DNA of 64,000 nt from Gonatopus flavifemur (GCA_018340375.1 JAFFJZ010000001.1:72284001-72348000), one strand, 5' to 3'; shown: positions 48,599-59,445, counted from the stretch's first letter. Notes: a model not told the origin generated them from the letters alone. Numbers and translations: made by a program.

Positions 48599-49267
48599 GG
48601 GGGGAACCTCATGTAAACATAACTTCTTGAAAATCTGTTTTAAAGATTTTATCACTGAGAAATGGAAGTATTCCTTGAGTTCAGATATAGTACATTGTAA
48701 TATTCAAGTTGGAATCTACGAAATAAAGATAAAATAGCGGCACTACAGTTGCTTGAACTTGGCTCCTCGATTTTTCTCACCGGACAATATAATTCAAAAA
48801 GGTGATGACCGATTAGCTTGAACTTTGGTATAGGTATTCGTGCATGTATAGTACACTGCATAAACCTGAGAATATATTAAAATTTCGATAATAAATATTG
48901 TTTTTACAGATTTGTTCAAGCACAAAAACATTGTATTTCCTGTAAAAATGCTCCCAATTTTCCATTTTTTTGTTCTTTATGTTAATTTTAGGTTCATGTA
49001 GTACAAAATGGTTTGCGTCGATGAAAAAAATTGAGTTCGTGGATTTCCGACAATTACAAGACTCTGGGCGTTGTTCGGCGCAAATTCGTGGAGCTGAATT
49101 CAAGCAACTGTAGCGACGCCATTTTGTGTTTTTTTATAACTGAAAATTTCTTCTTGCAAATTTCAACTTGAATGTTCCAAAGTATTATTATATTTCAATT
49201 ACCTGAATAATCCCACTTTTTTGTAATAAAGTCTTGGAAAAAGTGCTATTTACATGAGGTTCTCCCC
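48599..49267. mobile_element. TTAA-flanked non-autonomous element, 669 bp
   Basis: Exact TTAA at both borders (48595-48598 and 49268-49271). Ends GGGGGGAACCTCATGTAAA and TTTACATGAGGTTCTCCCC are inverted with one difference in 19. No transposase; the interior is AT-rich with unconserved ORFs on the minus strand. TTAA targets suggest a piggyBac-type enzyme acting in trans, though the G-rich ends differ from usual CCC ends. Related ends at 62465-63330. Confidence 0.85.
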
Positions 49268-49897
49268 TTAAGTTGATTAATTAAAAATTGTAGAAGTTAG
49301 CAGTACGGCGAGCAAGAAAAACTATTTCTCATTCTGATGACTATTGTGCCACTGTTTTGTTTGTAAATGACATAGAAAAAATTGATGTCTACTCTGAGAG
49401 ATTCATAATTACAAAAAATCCCAAATTGAATGAAGTGTTTTGATCTTCTACAGTACATTCGAGAAAGTGACTCTTGATTTTAACCACACAAATTTTCCAG
49501 TTCGTTCTCCTAAACTTTCTTAGAATTTACCGAATAAATGCAGAGTTGTCGCAAACATTTGCGTAGTCAATTTCCAATCGAAAATATACCCTCTAAAAAA
49601 TTGTTGATCGAAAGTTCAAGGAAAGTCTCAGTGATTTTGTTTTTCATTCTCATGCAAATTTTATAGACTTTTTATTTTCTTATGATAATAAAAAAAAACA
49701 ATATTTCATTCTGTTTCCATAGTTCGAAAATATCATTGTCCGAATTGAATCATCCACGAGATCGCAAGTTTGCGATATTACACTCCATCTTTCCAGTATT
49801 TTTCTCACATAATAATTCTTCACATTCCATCGTATTTTGAGATTTTCTAGTACACTAAAATACCTGCTGAGACTTATTCTGTTTGTTCTCACGAAGT

Positions 49898-50655
49898 CTA
49901 ACGCTGAATCAATTTCAAAATAATCAACGAAAATCGTTTGACGAAATTCAGTAGTTTGATCAAATTCTCATCCCGGAGCGTTGTATGTACGGATTGCAGT
50001 GGCTTAAAATACAGGATTAGATCCACCAGCGTTGATTTTTGTGATTTTTTGTGAACTCTTCGTCGATGTCGCAACTCCATTTGTCTGTAACAAAAAATCT
50101 CACCATTCCACTGTGAGCATGAGAATGGGTATTTGAAAGATTTTTCACCTCATATTTCTTCGTTTGTCTTTGAAATAAATCACCGAATCCAATTTGTGCT
50201 CATCAGTATCTGTGTCTGTTGTTTATTCATCACTCTTGTACCATGGATATTTTTATACCGAAATCATAATTCACTTCGTGTGTTTGATCGTTCGAAAACA
50301 TTGAAATATAAATAAAGGAATATTCTAAACGAAAATATTCTGTGAATACGTCAGTAACCAATCAGTGATCAATCCAAGTGAACTTGACCAAGTAAAACAC
50401 AATTCATCTAACAAATACTAGTAATTTAGGCGTTATCGATTGTGAGCTTCATTGAATTTCAGTTCACCTCGTTTTTGTAATTATATGGATGATATAATCA
50501 TCAACACTATTCTCAAATGGAACAAAATGAGCAGTTTCAGGACTTTTTTCCACATGAATGACGCTGGGATATTTTGGTGGAAGACGACGAAAAAATGAAC
50601 CAATATCTTCAATGATGCTTAATGTGGAACATAGAACCGAATTTTCTTCGATCAT
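49898..50655 (-). CDS. Possible two-exon gene, about 124 residues, unknown
   Basis: Exon 1 (50655-50468) starts at ATG and has protein-like content (FFRRLPPKYPSVIHVEK, FENSVDDYIIHIITKT), ending at a good donor GAG|GTGAAC in phase 2. Exon 2 (50084-49898) follows an acceptor with a pyrimidine tract (TTTTTTGTTACAG) and continues in the matching phase as MELRHRRRVHKKSQKST and LVDLILYFKPLQSVH to a TAG. The intron would be 383 bp. An in-frame TAA lies just upstream of the ATG. I recognise no domain. The exon 1 tail (VDDYIIHI) vaguely resembles insect ionotropic-receptor N-terminal domains. Other frames of exon 2 are also open, so chance is possible. Confidence 0.2.
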
Positions 50656-50772
50656 GTATTAAAAATTGAAGAAATGCTAGGATATCTCTGGTGGAAAGAG
50701 TAAACCACTTAGATCGAAGTGAAATTGAAAACAACTCCCTAATTTCTGAAACTGTATAAATTCAATTGACGT

Positions 50773-50880
50773 CCCTAGCATGTATGTACAATGGAGCCTA
50801 CACCGATGCAGCATGAGCTCCATCCTGCCAATATGGGCTAAAGACTGAGCCAAAGTGGGACCAAAATTCATCCACTCTAG
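50773..50880 (-). repeat. CCCTAGCATGTATGTAC-family element, copy 1
   Basis: Starts CCCTAGCATGTATGTACAAT and contains GCATGAGCTCCATCCTGCCA and TGAGCCAAAGTGGGACCAAA. The same order of segments is found at 53547-53651 (opposite strand) and, interrupted, at 57073-57365 (opposite strand). Confidence 0.7.
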
Positions 50881-50902
50881 AAGTGCGATGGAAGCCTTAC
50901 TG

Positions 50903-51639
50903 CACTGAGAGAAAAATCTGGTTCTTATAACCAGAACAAGTAGTTAGAAGGGGGATAACACTCTAAAATTAATCGACAGTTATACAGTGTTATAAGCAGA
51001 ATAGGTCAGAAACTAAATGCTTCTCATCTGTATGAGCGATCACATACACTCTGCCGTACAAATTAAAAAGGCACTCAAGTCACTTTCTTGACAAAAATGA
51101 GATTTTAATATCAATAGATTTGGAAGAGAATTCTGAATCTATCTGTCGAAACGAGAATTAGGAAAGATGAATAGTTTTTGCATTATTGCAAACTTCATGC
51201 GACGGAAATTCGTTCATCCCTGATGAAAAAAGACCTAAGTCTTGGAAAAGTGGTATTTGGCGTGAAAAAACGCTCGTTCATCATCAATTCACAACTGAGA
51301 GCGAACCTAAGTCGACTTAGGTTCTTCTTGATTTGTAAAAGTGTCGAGGCCTTGAATACAAGACCACGCGGGCGCTTTTACAAGTAAAATACCCTTGTGT
51401 CGACTTGAGTGCTTTTTCCCCTTGTACTGTTCTAAATGAACAAACGCATGTCGTTTTTCTCAGTGCCAATAACAAAAAAGTTGGAATTTTTTTACGGAAT
51501 CGGAAAGAGAATGATCATTTTACGTTAAAAATGTTTGAACATTTATTGAAATGATATTTTTCAATGTCTTTTCGTAAGGAAATCGTTTTTGTCGATTATC
51601 TCCGTTCGAGGCTGAACAGACTTAAGTGTGTTTTTAACT
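50903..51639. mobile_element. Overlapping foldback ends; AAGTCGACTT-word element
   Basis: CTGCCGTACAAATTAAAAAG (51052 on, to AAGTC 51082) pairs inverted with GACTTAAGTGTGTTTTTAAC...GGCAG (51609-51639), giving a 588-bp element; an extra inverted copy, GACTTGAGTGCTTTTTCCCC, sits at 51402. A separate pair, CACTGAGAGAAAAAT (50903) and TTTTTCTCAGTG (to 51465), overlaps it without nesting. One of the pairings may be fortuitous, or part was rearranged. The interior holds a perfect 22-bp palindrome at 51303-51324 (CCTAAGTCGACTTAGG core). Confidence 0.55.
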
Positions 51640-51759
51640 TGTACGGCAGCACTCATGAAGAGTTTTGTCGCTTATTATGAGAAAATCATGGGACCAGAAG
51701 AAATCACTTTCAGGTAACCCCTTTTTGTCTGTTTCTCTCTGAAACCTCAGACAGGGATA

Positions 51760-52627
51760 TAGGGGAAAGTCGGATAAAACCGGGTACCATAACTTCAATC
51801 GGTCATAGAGTAGTGCGTATTAACCAACCGAAGCTTTTCAGTTTCCTCATTCATTTATTGAAAAGATACTATTCGATAATTGCTATGGAATGAATACAAT
51901 TTTCTTTATATTCGTTCTAGTCGAGAGGTAAAAAAACCCGTTTCCATTCCATGGGTAGGGCAAAACCGGGTACTCGCTTCAATCAATGCAAAACACTTCT
52001 GAATTGTGAAATTTTCAGCACCAACTGTTCAATTCGATGAAAATTCCAAAAACAGACATGAGTCATGTTTGAAAATTGATATATTTCGACCAACTAAAAA
52101 GAATTGTTCAGAGAAAGAATTTTTTCGCGGCCAACTAAGTTAAGAACAAAAGTCGCAAGCACACACAAAGGGATCTTCAAGAATGAACGTGTTTTGATGA
52201 CTAATTTAGAATAAAAACACAAATTTTGTTGAATTTCATAAATTGGAAGGTAAAATTTCAAGTACCCGGTTTGACCCCACAGTAACTTGTTGAGTTCAAT
52301 ATGGCTTAGATAGATTATGCTTTGCTCTAGGCTGATTAATAAAAAATCAAAATACGCAGGTAAATATGCTCAATTGAAGTATGTACGTGCCTCTTTTTTG
52401 AGAGACTGGTAGAGCATTTGAAACTCACTGCACAAATCCAACAACTTTGACCATTTTTTCGCAGAAAACTTTAAACAACGTTCTAAGTGAGAAACCGCCT
52501 TGCATCGATGCTCAAAATGTTTACTGCTACCACTCCAAGCGTTTACTGTCAGAAAGAAGCATTAATCAGGGAGATATTGAGGTACCCGGTTTGACCCACC
52601 TCCCCGGTTTTATCCGACTCTCCCCTA
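51760..52627. mobile_element. TA-flanked non-autonomous element, 868 bp, TACCCGGTTT words
   Basis: Left TAGGGGAAAGTCGGATAAAA (51760) and right TTTTATCCGACTCTCCCCTA (to 52627) are inverted with one difference in 20, then CCGGGTACC inside the left faces GGTACCCGG near 52581. TA at both borders suits a Tc1/mariner-type target. GGCAAAACCGGGTACTC (51959) and AGTACCCGGTTTGACCCC (52260) repeat the end motif inside. No transposase frame; the 65-codon ORF at 52447 runs into the right end. Confidence 0.82.
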
Positions 52628-53546
52628 CAATGAACAATGTTTGAAAAAATGCGTGTTTCCCGTCGGAGGGGAAGGGCAGGTTATGTTTTTGTCGTGTCAG
52701 AATGAAATTAAACATTTTTTTCTTAAATTTATGGTCTATAAGGCATTCTATAGAATGTTTTCATGAATAAGGAACTGCTCGACTATACCTGAAACGTTTC
52801 TCAATTCAGTGAGAAGATAGATATTTTAGATGTAAAACAGAAAAATGTTTTCCAAGACAGCGATACGTTCTAGCTGTTCTTCATAGAGAATACTTCACTA
52901 GACCATCATTCAGATCACGTGCTTCTTAGGGTGGGAAGAGCTCTCATGCTTGTAACTGGTTTGTTACGCTCAAGCGGCTTGACGCTAACCAAATCATTTC
53001 TACAAAATCTCTTCCAAATACTTCAATGTAATCGCAAAATCGATTTATATCGCATTTCCATTCCCATAAATGTTAATGTCAAGTGATATTGTTATTATAT
53101 TCCAAAATGATGGTATAAAGTGGCATTGTAACTACATTCTAATACATTGAAGTATTGGAGGTGGCGTGTCTGAGTAACGGTTTTAGAATTCGATTCACTT
53201 GGGACCAGCTCGTAAACGGTACGTTTGAAGAATCAAATATGTTTGAAATAACGATTTTTATTCTGAATATGTTTTGTTCGCACTTATTCTTTGTTGAAAA
53301 CTATAGATGGATAGATCATTCAATATAGTAATATTTAAGAAATATTTCTTCAATAACATTGATAAGAAGGGGTGAGAATTAATACAGTTGACCGGATTGA
53401 GAAACATTGTCTGAATGAGACAAGAATCATGTGTGAGTTTTACGAAGCAAACCCATTTTTCCCTTGTGGTTCCCACTGTGAAAATTGCAAAATGGTCCGG
53501 TACTGGCGTTGTCCAATTGCTAGAGTTTTGAATAAAACTCTAATGT
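52628..53546. other. No recognisable gene
   Basis: AT-rich with no inverted-repeat element or coding signal recognised. Confidence 0.4.
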
Positions 53547-53651
53547 GCTAGTATGCATTTTGGCCGCACTTCGGCTCAATCTTGGCCCCAAGTAGCCGGG
53601 ATGGGGCTCATGCTGGCCCAATGTAGGTCCCATAGTACATACATGCTAGGG
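53547..53651 (+). repeat. CCCTAGCATGTATGTAC-family element, copy 2
   Basis: Reads GCTAGTATGCATTTTGGCCG, GCCCCAAGTAGCCGGGATGG and TAGTACATACATGCTAGGG: the reverse-strand counterpart of 50773-50880. The two termini (GCTAG/CTAGG) are short inverted ends. A 68-codon ORF starting here is not a gene. Confidence 0.7.
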
Positions 53652-53968
53652 AAGCTATCTCAGAATCGTCGTTTGTTTCGCTCATACCAAAACAAAACAG
53701 AAGTCTTAATTCCAACTCCATTAGTAAAACTATACGGGAAAAAGAGAAATTCACTGTGACAGCGAACTTTGATTGCGCTAGCTACCTATTGTTTTCTGTG
53801 AGAGTAATCTGTTTGCTCTCACAGCAATCTTGTTGGCTATATGATAATGATTTTTCAGCTGTTACAGAAAGAAACTGTCGACTCCTTGAGCTAATTTTGT
53901 TACTCTGTGTGTAATAAATTTCAACTGCAGCCAAATAATTAGCGGACATAGCCTTGGTTCAAAAATTT

Positions 53969-54096
53969 CATTGGACCGATTAATTTCCATTGATTCCGAC
54001 GCAGACACCCAATTCAAACCCATAAGGAAAATGAAATGAATCAGTTTGAATTGTGTTTCTGCATCGGAATCGATAGCAATCAATCGGTTTAATGGG
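53969..54096. repeat. 126-nt hairpin, about 50-nt arms
   Basis: Left arm CATTGGACCGATTAATTTCC, TTGATTCCGACGCAGACACC, CAATTCAAACC. Right arm read inverted CATTAAACCGATTGATTGC, TCGATTCCGATGCAGAAACA, CAATTCAAACT. Loop about 20 nt. The right arm has a few extra bases. Decayed foldback MITE or hairpin RNA source. Confidence 0.6.
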
Positions 54097-54730
54097 ACTT
54101 CTCCACCAGATGGCAGTAGACAAATTGAGAATCATGTCCTAACTAAAAAAAGTCTAAATCAACCCCCGCATATACCTGATCATACAAACGACAAAACCAA
54201 ACTCTAGATTACGTCCCTCCCAAAATCATTCTAATTTTTGTGATTTTCCTCAACTTGAACTCCTAATCTTCAAATGTTCATAACTACCGAATCAAAACCC
54301 TTTTTACCGATGAGCATCTTTTTCGTTCCAACAAATCATTTACTTGTCGAAGTTTTATGAAATTGCGATTCCGAGATCTTGAGGAGAGATTTCATTCAAT
54401 TGAGTTTAGTGTCAGTTTTAAATACAATCCTCCCACATGAATTCGAATGCTAAATTCTCAAACATTTTCCTCAGTTTATTTGACGTGATGTAGAAGAACA
54501 TTAGGATGATACTCTCTTTCGGTTTCCACCTTCAAGAACCAAGTTCCACCAAGTCAGACTTATTCTATTCCGTTCCTTTCATCCTCTTCCCCTCTTTGTA
54601 TGGTACAAACACATCTTCCCACCGATCCTTCACTTCTGGTGATTCTGATAAATATGGATGTACAAGAATTCCGAAGGAAATGTAATACACGTGATACATG
54701 TTAACGGGAGTTTATAGAGTATAAAGTTGT

Positions 54731-54928
54731 ATGATCAGGACTTGTATAAAGTACATAATCTTATCTCTATCGATTGCTCTCTTCCAGAACGTATGCTCGG
54801 AGTGGAACAACAAAAGCCTTAAGAAGATCATCGCATTTTCTTCCCTGGACTTTTTTTTATCTCATTCTCAGAATATGAAACAAGAAAGAACAAAATATGG
54901 GAGATCATGGATACAAGTGAAAGCATGA
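54731..54928 (+). CDS. Small ORF with signal-peptide-like start, unknown
   Basis: 65 codons. The first about 23 residues (MIRTCIKYIILSLSIALFQN then VCS) have a basic start, hydrophobic core and plausible cleavage site. The rest (EWNNKSLKKIIAFSSLDFF) is unrecognised. TTTATAGAGTATAAAG lies 15-30 bp upstream of the ATG, close for a TATA box. TTGCTCTCTTCCAG within the ORF looks like a 3' splice site. Could be a first exon, a small secreted protein or chance. Confidence 0.15.
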   Translation: MIRTCIKYIILSLSIALFQNVCSEWNNKSLKKIIAFSSLDFFLSHSQNMKQERTKYGRSWIQVKA

Positions 54929-55854
54929 TGTACTTATTTCGTAAAAATTGTGATCTCACTGCAACCATCGCTTGAGTTTGAAAGTGTTTTCAGATAATTG
55001 CATAGGTAGACGTGTACGTGCTCGTGAATCTCGCTGAATTATGTATATTAACAGAGAACCGTACAAGGAAACACGAGTTAATGAACAAATGAGTTCGCGG
55101 TTTTTGGATTTGAGACGTTAATCTTAATTCTCTTGAATATGATGATTTATGAATTTACTTGGTCACCCGAACGATTGAGGAAGAATTATTATGAGGAGAG
55201 TATCTTCAACCAGTTGAAACAAGAAGAAATTTTCCATTCGACAGTTATATTCTTTCAAAGCTTGAGTCAGAATACACTGAGAGAAGTGGAATGTAATAAT
55301 TACCATGTACAAATAGTAATTGGGGGAGCTTCGCGAATTTGGTTTCGGATACTATGGAGAAGCGTAGCAATGTTCATGCACATGAGAATAGTCACCATTT
55401 ACATGAAGATGGATACCAAATAACGTGGTCGCCATTATCAACTTAGAGATTCTGTCATTCAACTACCATTTTCGCATGGTAATGGTTACAGTTCACTTTT
55501 CTCGGTGTGTAGGCATGATTTTTGATCTGATTGAGTTCTAATCTAACTACGGATTATCCTTGTGCACGGACACACAATGTAGAAGAGGAAAAAGTCAGAA
55601 TAGATATACATATATCACTGAGAGCAATATAGAAGAATAATAGATATTATGATAATATATATAAAAAGGAAGTAAGATAGATATTCACAATAACATCCCG
55701 AATTACTCTATAAAATTTCGATATTAGATATTTGATAAATAACAAAGTTTCAAATAAGGTCAACGACACGATATGGATCATGATGCTCAAGACGCATATT
55801 TTCGAATAAAAGAGTTTTTAGATGAAAAATAATAAATGGGAATATTCAGGGGAC

Positions 55855-56261
55855 TGTCCTGAACAACTTTGTTGAGAATTTAGTAATAAATATTTGATAT
55901 TTCAAAAGATAAGAGATTAGCACTGGTCTCAACTGCGGGTATATAAGGAGCGCGGTAAACGCATCGAATCATTCCACGTCTTCTCGCGGATCAGGGCAGA
56001 GCTCTGATGCAACAGGGGTTTCAAGTAAAAATTATAAGTATTGAAATAAAAAGTGATCAAAAGTGTTTTTGACGAATAAACAATATTTTGTGATAAAATA
56101 TTTTTGAATAATTGAATTTTTTTCCTAAGGATAATCAACCTTTCCTTATATTTCAAAGTTAACAAGTTAGTAGGATTGGTATACATTAGTTCCCAAAGTC
56201 AAATTCGTTAATTCCCACGTGAAATTAAACGAAAAGGTTTGCTCGTTCACCCCTGAAAACA
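55855..56261 (+). mobile_element. Possible LTR (solo or truncated LTR retrotransposon)
   Basis: Between about 55855 (TGTCCTGAAC) and 56261 (GAAAACA) lie, in order, a TATA box, an initiator, a short GC-rich leader with AGAGCTCT hairpin and AATAAA signals (about 56045, 56086). Three bases later TGGCGACCGAGCGTGC (56265) resembles a primer-binding site for tRNA-Arg as used by some gypsy-type insect elements. No gag or pol follows and no second LTR is visible, so the copy would be solo or truncated. The left border is a guess. Confidence 0.35.
55940..55976 (+). promoter_or_regulatory. TATA-Inr core promoter
   Basis: TATATAAG at 55940-55947 and initiator TCATTC at 55969-55974 (consensus TCAKTY). 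The initiator A (55971) is 31 bp from the first T of the TATA box, the standard insect spacing. The leader is GC-richer than the surroundings. Either an LTR promoter or a gene promoter; the following sequence shows no conserved coding frame. Confidence 0.55.
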
Positions 56262-56264
56262 AGC

Positions 56265-56544
56265 TGGCGACCGAGCGTGCATCTCCGAGCGTGGTGTTTT
56301 TGTTGTCTCATATCTATTCGGATCGAAGTTACTATTTTGAATTAAATGTGTATTTCAACGAATCTGTGAATACCACAACAAAATTATGTGAATATAATTT
56401 TGTATTGCATGGTTCTATCACATCCTGTTCATGCGCCTTCTATACCAACATGGTCATCAAAATCATCACATCAGTTCAGAAACACGGAAATATAGATTTA
56501 TTCTTCTACTGAAATGTATTTTACCCCAATCAAACACAAATATT
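56265..56544. other. No recognisable gene
   Basis: A 97-codon ORF (56219-56512) starts within the putative LTR end and runs through this stretch. No motif recognised; no gag similarity evident. Confidence 0.35.
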
Positions 56545-56655
56545 GTGGAAAGAAAGTTGAGATTTCAGATTGTGTCATAACTGAATCTAAGACGCAGCCA
56601 AAAGTAGCCTATTTTGAGTGTGAAGTAAGTATAAAGAACAATCGCCGACACACCG
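56545..56655 (+). repeat. Decayed relative of the 46284 MITE
   Basis: ATCTAAGACGCAGCCAAAAG, TAGCCTATTTTGAG, AGTAAGTATAAAGAAC and TCGCCGACACACC follow the same order as AAGATGCAGCCGAAACTAGC, CCTATTTTACTG, AGTAAGCACCAAAAAC and TGCCGACACAATGG in 46330-46395. Confidence 0.55.
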
Positions 56656-57072
56656 GGGTGAGATCCACCCCAGCCTCATCCTACCTCAATATCGAGTGTC
56701 TCTATCTAAGGACACGGGGTCAATAGCGATATCTGCCGATAGTTAAAGGATGCTACTGACTTGTGGCGCAATAACATTGCCACACAAAAGTTGAAGGTTG
56801 AAGCTTGTTAATTGAAAATTGTTTATGAAAACATATAGTTAATTTTTCTCACAAATTTCTTCCCTATATTCCTCAGAATAAATACTTCTCCATCAGCAGC
56901 CCCTGGAGGACTAATTTCTTCCTCAAAAAGTAATATTCAAAAAGTAATATTCAAAAAGTATGATTTCCAACTTTCAGCACAAATGATTGAAAAATGATAA
57001 AATTATAAATTTTATTGTGAAAACAGTCGCTTTTCCATTTTCCTCTTCATACTTCATTTTTTTGGTATACTT
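56656..57072. other. No recognisable gene
   Basis: Includes a threefold short repeat AAAAAGTAATATTC at about 56925-56960. Nothing else. Confidence 0.4.
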
Positions 57073-57365
57073 CCCCAGCGTGTATCCATCATGGCCCCAC
57101 TTTGGCCCACTTTTGGCATCATGTTGGCAGGATGGGGCCCATGCTAGCCCACACTGTAACAAATGTGGGGAGTCTTCTTCACACTGTTGGTGGATTATTT
57201 TGTTTTTTTGGATATGGAATCATCCACAGATGAAGAAAAAATCCACCAAGTTATGGTGAAGAATTCCCCATCTGTGGAGGAACTTTGCTGCCACCATTTT
57301 TGGGGGCAAATTCCACAATCATTTTCCCCAGTGCAGTGTGTTCCTATTGTACATACATGTCAGGG
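57073..57365 (+). repeat. CCCTAGCATGTATGTAC-family element, copy 3, interrupted
   Basis: 57073-57149 carries CCCACTTTGGCCCACTTTTG and GGCAGGATGGGGCCCATGCT. 57341-57365 resumes with TTCCTATTGTACATACATGT, the far end of copies 1 and 2. The 191 bp in between is an insertion (57150-57340). Confidence 0.65.
57150..57340. mobile_element. CACTG-end MITE, about 190 bp, inside copy 3
   Basis: Left CACACTGTAACAAATGTGGG and right TTTTCCCCAGTGCAGTGTG. Inside, TGGTGGATTATTTT and ATCCACCAAG are paired words, as are CATCCACAGATG and CATCTGTGGAGG. It exactly separates the two parts of the surrounding family member. Confidence 0.65.
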
Positions 57366-58266
57366 TTCTTGGCTGTATAACCTATAAGATTTTCCAAAGT
57401 GAACTTTGAGTGATAAGTTCTAAAGAAATTGAAAAGTAACAATATTCAATAGTTCATTTGTTATAACAATTTTTGTCGCATGGGTAGAAATCATCCTAGT
57501 GTGGCGATTATTTTATTCCTGTAAAATGTGATGAACGAGGGTTAAGTCAGTTTTCAAATTGAGACGTAGCAAATTTAATGCACACTTTTTACAGCAAATT
57601 TTCCGCATTGCACTCGGAAAGATGTTTCATACAAACTGCGATAAATACATATTGCTGAAGTTCGAATGATTTATTAAGAAGAATTGGTAATCAGATAACA
57701 AAACACTCAGCGTTTAAAGACTCCCAATCTTGTAAGACTTACTTCAAACGTTTTTTCCAGTTCCAAGGAGTTAATTCGAGAAGACAAATAACAATGATTC
57801 ATTACATTTTGCGAGTTCAACTTTTCGTTTCGTTTTTATAAATGATTCGAGCTTCGAAAACATATACATATAGTGTTACACGGAAAAAAATGAATTCGCA
57901 GTGACAGCAGAAACTTATGTGTGGAGTGCATTGCGCTACTGCAGCTACCATCGTAGCTATAGGTACTAACATAGCTTTTGTGCACCGACAAAAAATGATC
58001 GCAGAAGAAATGTTGCTAGTGGAGCAATTTTTGTAGCTGTAATACATATCCAAAGAGAATAAGATGGCCGCTGAACATTTAATGTGAATTCAATGAACAT
58101 TTGACAAATGCATAGAGATTTTGAGGTTCAAAAAATGTTCAACAACCCTAATAACAAAATATTCAACCTTTAGAATAATTATTTGTTTGCATGCAGTTTC
58201 GCAAAATTGAATTTGAATCATTCTGCTGAAGGTATATGTATCATTAAAACAAGATAAATTCAAGCG

Positions 58267-58336
58267 GTAGGGTGGCTCAAGCGCCAGCAGCTCAAGTTAG
58301 TAACCGAAAGGTTGCGGAATCGACCCTCCCCTATCC
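58267..58336 (+). tRNA. tRNA-like sequence (pseudo-tRNA or SINE head)
   Basis: GGTAGGG (58267) and CCCTATC near 58330 can pair as an acceptor stem with one G-U. GGTGGCTCAAGCG fits an A box, and GGTTGCGGAATCGACCC fits an internal B box. GTAACCGAAAGGTTGC forms a strong internal hairpin in place of a normal anticodon arm. Followed by a T run (AATGAATTTTTTTTT). No anticodon assigned; probably a tRNA-derived SINE fragment carried in the MITE. Confidence 0.35.
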
Positions 58337-58478
58337 AATGAATTTTTTTTTACTCGGTTGATTGTTCTTTTAGCGATTCTTCCAAGCTAGTACAGCGACA
58401 CACTGATTGCAAAGAAAAATCGCTATCATAGCTTTTCTTTCCGCTATCCAAATATCAACCACGAAAATGAGCTATGAT

Positions 58479-59445
58479 ACACGGAGAAAAAAGAACAGTG
58501 AATGCTTGCTAGAAATACGAGGGATCATTGCTAAAAAAAGGTGACCAAATTGGTGACAACTGAACTTTTCTATCAACAGTTCTTTATGCGGGGAGTAGTA
58601 ATAGTTCCTATCTTCAGATGAAGATCACTGGTAATTCATTTAGTCTCTCTTACAATATGAACTAAACGAACATACTTCCTATTCCTCACAAAACTTAGTG
58701 ATCAATACCATCATCCAAAAGAAAGATGCCGTGAATTATCCTCAAATATTACGCAAAAAAATTGATTCTTTTAGAATTCATACTTCCACAACGGTTTCTC
58801 GTCCGATTGATCCGGGATGCAAGGCTGTGATAGAAAAAAATTTTTTTCTCAGTAATGGGGATTTGATCCTACCTACCTAATCAACCTATTTTAACCGAAG
58901 TAACGCTTATACCGACTTAGCTCTACCGCACGATTGAGATTTTCAACTCACTGAAAGTTTATGAATCGTTCGTAGATTCGTGCTCACACCTCAGCAACTT
59001 ACTTTATGAATAATCTTAGTGATGTACGGCACACAATGCTTGAGAATCATTACCTCGAAATGTTATGAATGATTCCACACCGTGTAAAGGTTCTATTCTT
59101 TTTTTCTGTGTTGGAATGTACTCTATACATTGCTTGGCAATCATTGCCTGAAAATATTATGAATCACTCTCCACGCCGGACAATACAACGTTTCATATTC
59201 AATTTCATGACGTTTTTGTAATGACTGAGGGAACCATCGCTAACTCCGTTTGTCGCTGAATGCTCCGCAGCATAGGCATGGTTGATACAATTTTTCATTA
59301 CTATACACGTTAGTACCCTTTGCTATTTTTCTATTATTCATTCCTATCATTACAAGCAATCATTGCTTATTTTTCAAAAATTGGCTTTAATCCTAGGCAA
59401 GATAGTGATCATCGCTACGAATTTCAAAATCATTTTTCTCCGTGT
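58479..59445. mobile_element. CACGGAGAAAA-end MITE, 967 bp, nested
   Basis: Left ACACGGAGAAAAAAG and right TTTTTCTCCGTGT (to 59445) are inverted. The interior repeats the word GCAATCATTGC / GAATCATTACC. Carries a second tRNA-like sequence on the minus strand. No coding capacity; the 60-codon ORF at 58698 is a by-product. Confidence 0.65.
58862..58935 (-). tRNA. tRNA-like sequence, degenerate
   Basis: On the minus strand, CGGTAGAGCTAAGTCGGTAT resembles a D arm with A box, GTTACTTCGGTTAAAATAGG lies where the anticodon region would be, and GGATCAAATCCCC is a good T-arm/B-box match. The acceptor stem is poor. Followed by GAGAAAAAAA. Likely a tRNA-derived repeat, not a functional tRNA. Confidence 0.3.
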
